Source: W0P28-013 sp963638355
Lineage (GTDB): Bacteria > Bacteroidota > Bacteroidia > Bacteroidales > Paludibacteraceae
Assembly (NCBI GenBank): GCA_963638355.1
Contig: CAVHRT010000001.1
Coordinates: 1 to 64,000 of the forward strand
Direction of reading: 5' to 3'
DNA length: 64,000 nucleotides
A program made the position numbers and the translations under genes. The notes beneath the pieces are model-generated. The model had not been told where the DNA came from. It searched no databases and was given only the letters and a program-made list of their open reading frames with translations. Of the stretch, positions 7,536 to 15,513 are shown one piece after another. How positions within the stretch are numbered: position 1 is the first letter of the stretch; every line of letters starts with the position of its first letter.

Positions 7536-9986
7536 TTATCGCATGTCGATTCGCTTCAGTTCCACTTCGCCATTTTCCAACAAGACGATTATCGAAGTCA
7601 GTTCTGCGGCATTCGGGCGAAGGTCGGTCTGTTTTGGCTCGGTTGGCGTGAAGGCGAACCAAGGATATGCTGAGCGTGTTTGCACGGCAGCGCATGGCCG
7701 AAAATCGTCGATGTTTACGCCAATTTTTGATGTTTCGCTAGTTAATTTTTGGTGATTTTCGAAATAGCGGCCCTCTTTGTCAGTTAAGATGATGCGAATT
7801 TGCGCTTCATCGTCAGTTTTTGCCGATAAAATGGCGATTTTGCAACTATCTAACTGATGTTGGCACAGGTCGATTTGCATGCCAGCGCCACCTTCGTAGT
7901 TTTCTTCGGTTTTCAGACGAATGGCATCGGGCAGATAGTCGATTTTTACGCCATTTCGCCAAATTATTTCGGTTGCGTCAATATCATTTTCGGCATTAAA
8001 CGCGATGTGTTTGCCAACAATTGTGGTGTAGCAGTTTAGTCCCGTATAGTCCCACTGATGCGGCAAACCTGCGCAATCATCGGGAAAAGTGCGCACATTG
8101 CCATCGGTGTAGAGTGCGATGTTGTACTCAAAAATGCCGTTGGTTGTGGCGTTGGCGGGCAGCGTGGCGCTCCAGTTTATCGCATCTTTTTGGTCGAATT
8201 TCATGCGAATGGGGCGTCCCCATTTCATCTGACCAAACAGAACGATAGAATCGATTTCTTGTGGAGCAATGGCTTGAATATCAATTTGTTGCTCTTTGCC
8301 TGCTTGCCAACTTTTGGCGGCGTGGTTTGTGAGGTAGGGCTTGTCGCAATCGGTGAGCAGTTGGAAACTCTCAAAAAGTCCCAAATTGCCCATTTCATCG
8401 AGCGATTTTGCATCGATGCTGTCATTCAAAATCAGGTAAGTGCCGGGCGAAACCTTGAACGAATTGCGGTCGATTTGGCTTTCGCCGCGGACGTTCACGA
8501 GGCGACATTTTTCGTCGAGGTCGGGCAGCGACAGTTGCATGGTGTGGCGGTCGTTTTTGATGACTGCCACGGTGCGTTGTGGCGAATTGTGCTGACGGAA
8601 TGGATTGTTCACCACCATGGCATCGGGATAGACCTCGAGCCGCCAAGCACCATCTTTTATCTTGTCGATGAAATAGGCTCCGCTGCCGTCGTATTTTACT
8701 ACGGGCGATGAGCCGCACCCTGCAACTTGCGCCAATTCATCGAGGTTTTTGGGCTGTTCGTCGGTCGAGTTTGAATATGCAAAAATGGTGTCGCAGTTGA
8801 GCAGACTCAGATTTTTTGTGGCATCGACTTTGAAATTTTCGAATGCTGAATTTTCGGGATAATCGCCAAAACTTTCACCCCTTTTTATGTGGCGGAATGC
8901 CTCGGCTGCAATGCGGTAACTGATGGCTTTTTGCGGCGTGTAGGCGATGTTCAGAAAGTGTGTGTTATAATCGGTATTGGCGTGCGCAATCACTAGCGGA
9001 TCGTAGGCAAACATAGTGGCCCATTGGAAACCCGCCTCGCGAAACGACCGTGCCATGGCTGGATACATGTAACTGTCCAAAATGTCGGCGGCATCGAACT
9101 CGTAGACCACGCGTGCTTTGTTGGCAAATTTTTTCTTATCGACAAAAGGAATGGTGTAATGCTCTACCAGTGGAAGAAAATTCTCGGTGCGAGCGTGCCC
9201 ACTCACCAGTCCGCTTGGATACCACTGAAAAGTTACGCCATCGATTTTTGCTGCCAAATAACTGTCGATCATCGAGGCATTTTCGGCTACGTTGTAGAAA
9301 ATTGGCTTTTGGCAACCCGCTTTTCGTAGTGCTTTCACCATTCGGTTGACGTATGCTGTGAGCTGACGGGTGCGGTCGGGTGCGGTTTGGCTTGGCTCGT
9401 TGTTCACCTCTATCGCCACAATGTTGGGGTCGGCGGCGTAGGTGTAGCCCGTGTACGGATTGCGATGTTGCATCAGTTGGGTGAGGTAGCGTTCGTGTGC
9501 AGCCACGGTCGCTTCGTCCCAAGTGGCTTCGTTTTTCGCGATTTTTGCCGAAAATCCTGGCAGTGAGCGGTCGTCGGGTTCGGGCCAGCCATTGCCCCAA
9601 AAGGCTATGCCAGTGATGAGCGTTTTAGCCCCGCGTTCGGCAAATTTTGCAATGGTATAATCGAGTAAATCTAAGTGGTCGTTGGTGAGCAAATTGCCCT
9701 TTTCATCGGAAATTTCCACGTCCCACACATGCACCCGAAAGGCGTTTGCGCCAAGGCGAGTCATGTGGTACACGTCGCGGTCGATGGCGGCTTTGAAGTT
9801 GGCTCCAACACGCTGATGCATGCGGTAGCCATGAGCAAATGGCATGCAATAGTTGAATCCGAAAAATGCGCACTCTTGTCCGTTGGCATCGCGTAAAACG
9901 CCGTTTTTATCGACCGAATAGTTTTGCGCCACGCTTGCCGAAAGTGCCAGCCCTGCGAGCAGAAATGCCAGAAAAGTTCGTTTCAT
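7536..9986 (-). CDS. Clan GH-A glycosidase, likely exo-beta-1,4-galactanase (GH147-like)
   Basis: 816 residues with a standard signal peptide (cleavage near ASVAQ). The N-terminal 370 residues form a cellulase-like (beta/alpha)8 barrel: GFNYCMPF near 43, acid/base Glu197 in IEVNNEPS, nucleophile Glu296 in VVYEFDAAD, and QWATMFAYDP after it. The rest (about 400-816) lacks catalytic motifs and looks like beta-sandwich domains. GH5-type mannanases share this barrel, but the length, and the pairing with GH53, galM and galK, fit GH147 beta-galactosidases known beside GH53 in Bacteroides galactan loci. The GH147 assignment is inference; a GH5 or unclassified GH-A family remains possible. First gene of a two-gene unit with GH53. 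Confidence 0.75.
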   Translation of the reverse strand: MKRTFLAFLLAGLALSASVAQNYSVDKNGVLRDANGQECAFFGFNYCMPFAHGYRMHQRVGANFKAAIDRDVYHMTRLGANAFRVHVWDVEISDEKGNLLTNDHLDLLDYTIAKFAERGAKTLITGIAFWGNGWPEPDDRSLPGFSAKIAKNEATWDEATVAAHERYLTQLMQHRNPYTGYTYAADPNIVAIEVNNEPSQTAPDRTRQLTAYVNRMVKALRKAGCQKPIFYNVAENASMIDSYLAAKIDGVTFQWYPSGLVSGHARTENFLPLVEHYTIPFVDKKKFANKARVVYEFDAADILDSYMYPAMARSFREAGFQWATMFAYDPLVIAHANTDYNTHFLNIAYTPQKAISYRIAAEAFRHIKRGESFGDYPENSAFENFKVDATKNLSLLNCDTIFAYSNSTDEQPKNLDELAQVAGCGSSPVVKYDGSGAYFIDKIKDGAWRLEVYPDAMVVNNPFRQHNSPQRTVAVIKNDRHTMQLSLPDLDEKCRLVNVRGESQIDRNSFKVSPGTYLILNDSIDAKSLDEMGNLGLFESFQLLTDCDKPYLTNHAAKSWQAGKEQQIDIQAIAPQEIDSIVLFGQMKWGRPIRMKFDQKDAINWSATLPANATTNGIFEYNIALYTDGNVRTFPDDCAGLPHQWDYTGLNCYTTIVGKHIAFNAENDIDATEIIWRNGVKIDYLPDAIRLKTEENYEGGAGMQIDLCQHQLDSCKIAILSAKTDDEAQIRIILTDKEGRYFENHQKLTSETSKIGVNIDDFRPCAAVQTRSAYPWFAFTPTEPKQTDLRPNAAELTSIIVLLENGEVELKRIDMR

Positions 9987-10070
9987 ATTATTTTGATTAA
10001 ACGCTGTGAACCAAGCTCGATTGCAGAAAATCTGTCTTTTGTCCTTTGTTTTTATTCTTTAATCTGCTCG

Positions 10071-10078
10071 CAAAATTA
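10071..10078 (-). promoter_or_regulatory. -7 box for the glycosidase pair
   Basis: Minus-strand TAATTTTG followed by C, an exact TAnnTTTG match about 85 bases before the start codon. Confidence 0.55.
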
Positions 10079-10172
10079 CTCAAAAACTTGCGATTTTCAA
10101 CTTAAAAGCGCATTTTTCGACAAAAATGTTCGTTTTTTCTCCCGTTTTGTGTTCTTTCTTTTGAAAAATGTT

Positions 10173-10180
10173 TATCTTTG
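10173..10180 (+). promoter_or_regulatory. -7 box for galM
   Basis: TATCTTTG followed by C, an exact match to TAnnTTTG. Confidence 0.6.
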
Positions 10181-10248
10181 CGAGATTAAAAAGGTTAGCG
10201 GTTAGAGATGAAAGGTTAGAGGAGGGTATTGCAACCAAAAACAAACAT

Positions 10249-10268
10249 GGACGTGGCATGCCGCGTCC
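10249..10268. repeat. REP-like palindrome, copy 2, in the galM leader
   Basis: GGACGTGGCATGCCGCGTCC, a 20-base palindrome with one mismatched pair, followed by CTAC as in the other copies. It lies inside the presumed 5' leader of galM. Confidence 0.7.
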
Positions 10269-10311
10269 CTACATCTTGCCGCAGATTTTTGTACTTTTAT
10301 TTCACACTGAT

Positions 10312-11379
10312 ATGAAAACACTTTCAGGTCTCGATTCGGAGCGGTTCGAAATGCTGCTCGATGGCAAAAAAACGGAACTTACGGTGCTGAAAAATGCCCA
10401 TGGTTGCGAGGTGGCGCTACTCAACTACGGCGCGCGCATTGTGTCGCTGCTGGTGCCCGACAAAAATGGCAAAATGGTCGATGTGGTCACTGGTCACGAG
10501 AGCATTGCCGACTATCTGACAACCGAAGAGACCTATTTTGGCGCCATCTGCGGACGTTATGCAAACCGCATTGCGCGCGGGCATTTTTCGCTCGATGGAA
10601 AAGATTACAATCTTGCGATAAACAATGGACCAAATTCGTTGCACGGCGGCGTGAAAGGTTTCACTTTTCGTGTTTGGGATGTGGAGAAATTGTCCGATGA
10701 AATGGCGGTTTTTCGACTCACTGCTGCCGATGGCGAGGAGGGTTATCCCGGCAATTTGCAAGTGGAAGTGCGCTACACTTTGACCGACGAAAACATCGTG
10801 AAAATCGACTACCGCGCCACTACCGACAAACCAACGGTTTTGAACTTGACAAATCACACCTATTTCAACCTTTCGGGCGAGGGCGAACCCACTGCCGAAG
10901 ATCATATCGTTACCATTCATGCCGATGAATTTTTGCCGATGGACGACACTTCCATTCCGTACGGAAAACCTGAAAAAGTGGCGGATTCACCGATGGATTT
11001 TCGCACACCGCATGTGGTTGGCGAGCGCATCGAGGCGGACTATGAGCAGTTGCACTTCGGTCGTGGCTACGATCACACCTTTATCATCAAAAAAAATGCC
11101 GATGAAATGGCGGTTGCGGTAGAATGCGTATCGCCAAAAACGGGCGTAAAACTGACTGTTGTGAGCGATCAACCGGGCGTGCAGTTCTATTCGGCAAACT
11201 GGATGACGGGCAACATGCTGGGCAAACATGGTCATCGCTACCCAATGCGCGCTGCACTGTGTTTCGAGACGCAACATTTCCCCGATAGCCCGAACAAACC
11301 AGAATATCCGAGCGTGGTTTTGCGCCCAGGCGAAGTCTTCGAGAGCAAAACTGAATTCCGCTTTTCATTATCAATCTGA
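10312..11379 (+). CDS. galM: Aldose 1-epimerase (galactose mutarotase)
   Basis: 355 residues from the ATG at 10312; the homology starts here (MKTLSGLDSERFEML), so a 48-residue upstream extension was discarded. It interconverts alpha and beta anomers of galactose before galactokinase. Motifs: NYGARIVSLLVPD, GRYANRIARG (arginine binding the sugar), NSLHGG, the catalytic His region NLTNHTYFNL and the catalytic Glu in CFETQHFPDSPN. No signal peptide from this start, so it is cytoplasmic. galK follows 27 bases later, surely in one operon. The decamer motif discussed in the findings occurs twice in this gene (10694 and 11099). Confidence 0.95.
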   Translation: MKTLSGLDSERFEMLLDGKKTELTVLKNAHGCEVALLNYGARIVSLLVPDKNGKMVDVVTGHESIADYLTTEETYFGAICGRYANRIARGHFSLDGKDYNLAINNGPNSLHGGVKGFTFRVWDVEKLSDEMAVFRLTAADGEEGYPGNLQVEVRYTLTDENIVKIDYRATTDKPTVLNLTNHTYFNLSGEGEPTAEDHIVTIHADEFLPMDDTSIPYGKPEKVADSPMDFRTPHVVGERIEADYEQLHFGRGYDHTFIIKKNADEMAVAVECVSPKTGVKLTVVSDQPGVQFYSANWMTGNMLGKHGHRYPMRAALCFETQHFPDSPNKPEYPSVVLRPGEVFESKTEFRFSLSI

Positions 11380-11406
11380 AATTTTCAATCTGAAATTTTT
11401 AATACC

Positions 11407-12567
11407 ATGGAAATCGATTATGTACAAAGCCGTTTTTTGAAACATTTCGACGGCAAAGAGGGCAGCGTTTATGCATCGCCCGGACGAATTAACTTGATTG
11501 GCGAACACACCGATTACAACGGCGGATTTGTCTTCCCCGGTGCCATCGACAAAGGCATCGTGTGTGAAATTCGCCCCAACGGCACCAACACGGTGATGTG
11601 CTATTCCATCGACCTGAAAGACCGCGTGGAGTTCAAAGTGGACGACCCCGAAGGTCCGCGGGCTAGCTGGGCGCGCTATATCTACGGCGTGGTGCAAGAG
11701 ATGAGAAAACGCGGTGTCGATGTGAAAGGCTTCAACACGGCATTTGCTGGCGATGTGCCGCTGGGTGCGGGATTGTCGTCGTCGGCTGCGCTCGAGAGTT
11801 GTTTTGCTTTTGCGTTGAACGATCTTTTCGGCGAAAATCGTGTGTCGAAATGGGATCTTGTGCTGGCAGGACAGGCCACCGAGCATAACTATTGCGGTGT
11901 GAATTGTGGCATCATGGATCAATTTGCAAGTGTCTTCGGACAAAAAGGCAAACTGATGCGTCTCGACTGTCGCAGTCGCGAGTTCGAGTATTTCCCATTC
12001 GATCCGAAAGACTACAAACTCGTTTTGGTCGATTCGGTGGTGAAACACGAACTCTCTGGTTCGCCATACAACGATCGTCGCCGTTCGTGCGAGAATGTGG
12101 TGTCGGCAATTGTGGCAAAATTCCCCGATAAAACCGTGGAAACGCTGCGCGATGCCGACTGGCAAATGCTCGATGCTGTGAAAAACGAAGTGAGTGCCGA
12201 AGATTTGAAACGCGCCACCTTCGTTTTGGGCGAAAAAGACCGCGTGCTGGCCGTTTGCGATGCGTTGAACCGCGGCGATTACGAAACCGTAGGTCAGAAA
12301 ATGTACGAAACGCACCATGGCTTGAGTGCCGACTACGAGGTTTCGTGCGAGGAACTCGACTTCTTGAACGATGTGGCAAAAGCCGATGGCGTTACGGGCA
12401 GTCGCATTATGGGCGGCGGCTTTGGCGGTTGCACCATCAATTTGGTGAAAGACGAAATCTACGACCATTTTGTGGCCGATGTCAAAGAAAAATACAAAGC
12501 AAAATACGGAAAAGAGCCAAAAATCTACGATGTTGTCATCAGCGATGGCTCACGCAAAATTTGCTAA
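11407..12567 (+). CDS. galK: Galactokinase
   Basis: 386 residues, full-length GHMP kinase. It phosphorylates alpha-D-galactose at C1 with ATP. The galactokinase signature GRINLIGEHTDYNGG is near residue 27, the ATP-binding PLGAGLSSSAALE near 118 and the third GHMP motif GSRIMGGGFGGC near 332. It is co-transcribed with galM and ends at a clear terminator. galT and galE are not in the window, so the rest of the Leloir pathway must be elsewhere. Confidence 0.97.
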   Translation: MEIDYVQSRFLKHFDGKEGSVYASPGRINLIGEHTDYNGGFVFPGAIDKGIVCEIRPNGTNTVMCYSIDLKDRVEFKVDDPEGPRASWARYIYGVVQEMRKRGVDVKGFNTAFAGDVPLGAGLSSSAALESCFAFALNDLFGENRVSKWDLVLAGQATEHNYCGVNCGIMDQFASVFGQKGKLMRLDCRSREFEYFPFDPKDYKLVLVDSVVKHELSGSPYNDRRRSCENVVSAIVAKFPDKTVETLRDADWQMLDAVKNEVSAEDLKRATFVLGEKDRVLAVCDALNRGDYETVGQKMYETHHGLSADYEVSCEELDFLNDVAKADGVTGSRIMGGGFGGCTINLVKDEIYDHFVADVKEKYKAKYGKEPKIYDVVISDGSRKIC

Positions 12568-12593
12568 AAACCGCCATTTCATCGGAAAAAATC

Positions 12594-12628
12594 AGTGGTT
12601 CAGTGTCGCGGCATTGAACCACTTTTTT
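12594..12628 (+). terminator. Intrinsic terminator after galK
   Basis: Stem AGTGGTTCA (12594-12602) with TGAACCACT (12615-12623), then a T-run to 12628. Just before it, 12569-12585 is the 17-base iterated motif (minus strand). Confidence 0.85.
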
Positions 12629-12645
12629 AGTGTCGTAACTTTTTG

Positions 12646-12653
12646 TAAATTTG
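12646..12653 (+). promoter_or_regulatory. -7 box for cvpA
   Basis: TAAATTTG followed by C, an exact TAnnTTTG match 26 bases before the cvpA ATG. Confidence 0.6.
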
Positions 12654-12678
12654 CAATCTGAAAAAAGCAGAAATTTCA

Positions 12679-13182
12679 ATGACAACCCTCGACATCATCA
12701 TTCTTATTCCGCTGGCTTACGGTTTGGTGCGCGGATTTTTTCACGGATTTTTCAAAGAGATGGCTTCGCTCGTGAGCGTGGTGCTTGGCATTGTGGCGGC
12801 ACGGCTCTGGGGCGGCGATTTTGGCGATTATTTTGTGGCGCAGTTTGCATGGAGCGAACAGGTGTCGCAAGCTGTGGCGTATTTCACGCTGTTTTTGGGT
12901 GTTGCGCTGCTGCTCAATCTGCTAGCATGGTTGCTTGGTAAACTATTTTCGGCGGCGAGCCTCGGTTGGCTCAATAAACTTGCTGGCGCAGTGTTTGGAA
13001 CGTTGAAATTCGCTCTTGTGGTCAGCATTTTGCTCAATTGCTTTGCTAGCGTTAACGATTTTACCAAGTGGGTCGACTATGAAACGCTGCAAAAATCTGC
13101 CCTCTACGAACCGCTAAAAAATATCGCGCCCACAGCGTGGACTGGCGTGCAGCAGTTTGGCGTGCAGGAATCTGAAAACTAG
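12679..13182 (+). CDS. CvpA family membrane protein
   Basis: 167 residues with four hydrophobic segments (about 5-25, 30-48, 65-90, 103-125). The start MTTLDIIILIPLAYGLVRGFF and the GFFKEMAS turn are typical of CvpA proteins, inner-membrane proteins first linked to colicin V production and now to envelope stress. The nspC start lies 16 bases after its stop, so the two share a transcript from the box at 12646. No mechanistic role can be inferred from the pairing. Confidence 0.85.
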   Translation: MTTLDIIILIPLAYGLVRGFFHGFFKEMASLVSVVLGIVAARLWGGDFGDYFVAQFAWSEQVSQAVAYFTLFLGVALLLNLLAWLLGKLFSAASLGWLNKLAGAVFGTLKFALVVSILLNCFASVNDFTKWVDYETLQKSALYEPLKNIAPTAWTGVQQFGVQESEN

Positions 13183-13198
13183 AAATTAAAATTTAGAG

Positions 13199-14356
13199 AT
13201 GAAATCAGCGAACGAATTTTCTGCTCTCGACTATAGCGGCTTTCCATCGCCGTGCTATGTGGTGGAGGAGTCGCTCTTGAGGCGAAATCTTGCGCTCATT
13301 CGGTCGGTGGCCGAGCGTGCAGGAGTTGAGATTATTGTGGCATTCAAGGCTTTTGCGCTGTGGAAGACTTTTCCGATTTTCCGTGAATACATCGACCATA
13401 GCACCGCTAGTTCGTTGGCCGAGGCGCGCATGGCTCTCGAAAAATTTGGCAGCAAAGCGCATACTTACGCGCCCATCTATACCGATCAGGATTTTCCGCA
13501 AATAGCCGCTTGCAGCAGTCATATCACCTTCAATTCGCTTTCGCAATATGCACATTTTGCGGAGCAGGCACGTGTGGCGGGTGTTTCGTGCGGACTTCGC
13601 ATCAATCCCGAATTTTCTGATGTGGAGACTGCGCTCTACAATCCTTGTGCGCCTGGTTCGCGGTTGGGCGTTACGGCCGATGCATTGGGCGATCAGCTTC
13701 CCGAAGGCATCGAAGGACTGCATTTTCACACGCTTTGCGAATCTACTTCGTACGATTTGGAGCGCACCTTGGTTGTGGTGGAGCAGCGTTTTGGAAAGTT
13801 TTTCAGTCAGATAAAATGGCTAAACATGGGCGGCGGACACCTGATGACGCGCGCCGACTACGATGTGGAGCATTTGATCGCGCTTTTGCAAAATTTCCGC
13901 CGAAAATATCCCAATCTCAAGATTATTCTCGAGCCTGGGAGCGCATTTGCTTGGCGCACTGGCGTGTTGGTTTCGACTGTGCAAGATGTCGTGGAAAATC
14001 ACGGTGTGCGCACTGCCATGCTCGATGTGTCGTTCGCTTGCCACATGCCCGACTGCTTGGAAATGCCCTACAAACCTGCCATCGTTGGTGCAACCGATGC
14101 CGTGGCGGGCAAACCTACTTACCGCATGGGCGGCAATTCGTGCCTGAGTGGCGACTACTATGGCGATTGGAGTTTCGACCACGAACTGCAGCGCGGCGAC
14201 CGCATCGTCTTCGAGGATATGATTCATTACACCACCGTGAAAACTACAATGTTCAATGGCGTGGCGCACCCCAGCATTGCCATTCGTCACTGCGATGGAA
14301 CCATCGAAATGTTGCGCCGCTATTCTCCTGATGATTATTTGGAGAGGATGGATTGA
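13199..14356 (+). CDS. nspC: Carboxynorspermidine decarboxylase
   Basis: 385 residues, PLP-dependent fold-III decarboxylase. It turns carboxynorspermidine or carboxyspermidine into (nor)spermidine in the alternative polyamine pathway. The PLP lysine is Lys50 in VAFKAFALW, followed by HSTASSLAEA, the LHFHTLCES segment, the glycine-rich LNMGGGH and an EPGSAF phosphate-binding strand; the cysteine near the end of the DVSFACHMPD block fits the family. The partner carboxyspermidine dehydrogenase is not nearby. Second gene after cvpA. Confidence 0.92.
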   Translation: MKSANEFSALDYSGFPSPCYVVEESLLRRNLALIRSVAERAGVEIIVAFKAFALWKTFPIFREYIDHSTASSLAEARMALEKFGSKAHTYAPIYTDQDFPQIAACSSHITFNSLSQYAHFAEQARVAGVSCGLRINPEFSDVETALYNPCAPGSRLGVTADALGDQLPEGIEGLHFHTLCESTSYDLERTLVVVEQRFGKFFSQIKWLNMGGGHLMTRADYDVEHLIALLQNFRRKYPNLKIILEPGSAFAWRTGVLVSTVQDVVENHGVRTAMLDVSFACHMPDCLEMPYKPAIVGATDAVAGKPTYRMGGNSCLSGDYYGDWSFDHELQRGDRIVFEDMIHYTTVKTTMFNGVAHPSIAIRHCDGTIEMLRRYSPDDYLERMD

Positions 14357-14410
14357 TTTAATTACCCAATTTCCAATTATTCAATTGTCTAATTGTTGGG
14401 TGGATAAATG

Positions 14411-14470
14411 CGGTTCTTGTTTAGATTGAGTCTAAATAAGCAATCGGTGAATTCTTCCGATGAAATGGCG
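14411..14470. repeat. Composite element, copy A: metal-regulator-like palindrome plus CCGATGAAAT motif
   Basis: A 25-base palindrome at 14416-14440 (arms CTTGTTTAGA and TCTAAATAAG, 5-base centre, one mismatch) is followed by CCGATGAAATGGCG at 14457-14470. The same arrangement occurs inverted at 46123-46183 with an identical 25-base palindrome. It lies between the convergent nspC and GSCFA genes. The TTTAGA..TCTAAA form resembles binding sites of Fur/DtxR-type regulators, but no gene starts here. Confidence 0.65.
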
Positions 14471-14568
14471 TGTTTTTTAATTTTTTGCGAAACGGATTTG
14501 TTACTGATTTAGTAAATTTTAACAAGTCGTTTTAGAGCCATAAATCGCCATATCATAATTCTAAATTC

Positions 14569-15420
14569 CTAATTTTCAGCGTGAATTGGTCTGTGGGCGG
14601 CGCGGCGGTTCTCTTTTTCAATTTCGGGGAGAAGGGCGAGCGTGTCGGGCGTGAAGTAAGCTTGCGCAAAACGCTCCCAAACATATTGTACCGCCATGGG
14701 CGAAGGGTGCACCATGTCGTCGGCAAAAAAGCGGTAGTCGCGCAGTTCGTCCAACACTATTTCGTAGGCTGGAAAATAACGCACACCTTCGCACTGTTGG
14801 CAGAGTGCCTCGGTGGCGAGCAGCAGCGTGGCTTTGCTGGTCTGGTTTTCGGTGGCGGCGTAGCGTATGGGGCTGACCGAAAGCAGAATTTTTAGCGCGG
14901 GATTTTCTTTTCGCAATGCGCCGAAAAGTGCGGTGTAGCGCGCCACAATCTCGTCGATGGTCAGGCGGCGGCGCACAAAAAGGTTGTTCGGCACTTTGTG
15001 GCAGTTAGCCACAACAATTCCATTGAATTCATACACCCAAGCGGATCCAAAAGTGATGGTCAAAAGATCCGTTTTCTTCAGATTTTTACTTGCCAAAATG
15101 AAGCGCTCGTTCATCTTTTCGAGTGCTTTTTCTTTCGATTGATCGGAAAAACTGCCGTGGTGTAACCAACTGTGCCACAGGCCGTTGTGCTGAAAAAGCT
15201 CGTTAGCGGTGAATGGCTTGCCCGATAGCAGTCGCTCGAGGGCTTGCGCTATCGACAGCGGATTGTAGAGCACGCCAAACGGGTTCATGTCGACTTGGAA
15301 ACGATGGTCGATGAGCCGTTGCCCGATGTTTTCGGCAAAGCAGGAGCCAAGCAGCAGAAACGTCGTGTCGTGCGTGATGAATGGTTGCGGTTTTATGGGA
15401 ATGATGGTGCGGAAATCCAC
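14569..15420 (-). CDS. GSCFA domain protein
   Basis: 283 residues. The motif GSCFAEN appears at about 27-33 (LLLGSCFAENIGQRL), which names the family; the fold is probably SGNH-hydrolase-like with the serine as candidate nucleophile and a DDMVHPS block at about 240 providing the Asp/His pair, as in SGNH enzymes. Substrate unknown. The start is a GTG. It is the last gene of a minus-strand series rdgB-porZ-phosphoethanolamine transferase-GSCFA, 93 bases after the transferase. Confidence 0.85.
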   Translation of the reverse strand: MDFRTIIPIKPQPFITHDTTFLLLGSCFAENIGQRLIDHRFQVDMNPFGVLYNPLSIAQALERLLSGKPFTANELFQHNGLWHSWLHHGSFSDQSKEKALEKMNERFILASKNLKKTDLLTITFGSAWVYEFNGIVVANCHKVPNNLFVRRRLTIDEIVARYTALFGALRKENPALKILLSVSPIRYAATENQTSKATLLLATEALCQQCEGVRYFPAYEIVLDELRDYRFFADDMVHPSPMAVQYVWERFAQAYFTPDTLALLPEIEKENRRAAHRPIHAEN

Positions 15421-15513
15421 GGAGAATTAAGAATTTAGAATTAAGAAGAGCTTTTCAGCCATATTCAATTTCAGTTCGCCACTTTATGAACTTTATAAAC
15501 TTGATGAACTTTT

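Larger units (their letters stand above)
9987..10311. other. Divergent control region of the galactan/galactose locus
   Basis: 325 bases without a gene. It holds two diverging promoter-like boxes: CAAAATTA at 10071-10078 (minus strand TAATTTTG, for the glycosidase pair) and TATCTTTG at 10173-10180 (plus strand, for galM). The galM leader would be about 125 bases long and contains a palindromic repeat at 10249. An in-frame upward extension of galM exists here but lacks homology and starts inside the promoter, so it was not used. Confidence 0.7.

Noticed and set aside
10168..10311. 48-residue N-terminal extension of galM
   Set aside because: It begins at the promoter box and contains the palindromic repeat; GalM homology starts at the ATG at 10312.
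11371..12468. 365-codon minus-strand frame opposite galK
   Set aside because: Shadow of galK; rich in His and Phe, typical of antisense frames here.
14416..14440. Fur or DtxR operator controlling a nearby gene
   Set aside because: It lies between two gene ends (nspC and GSCFA converge), so no promoter is there to be controlled; kept as a repeat element instead.
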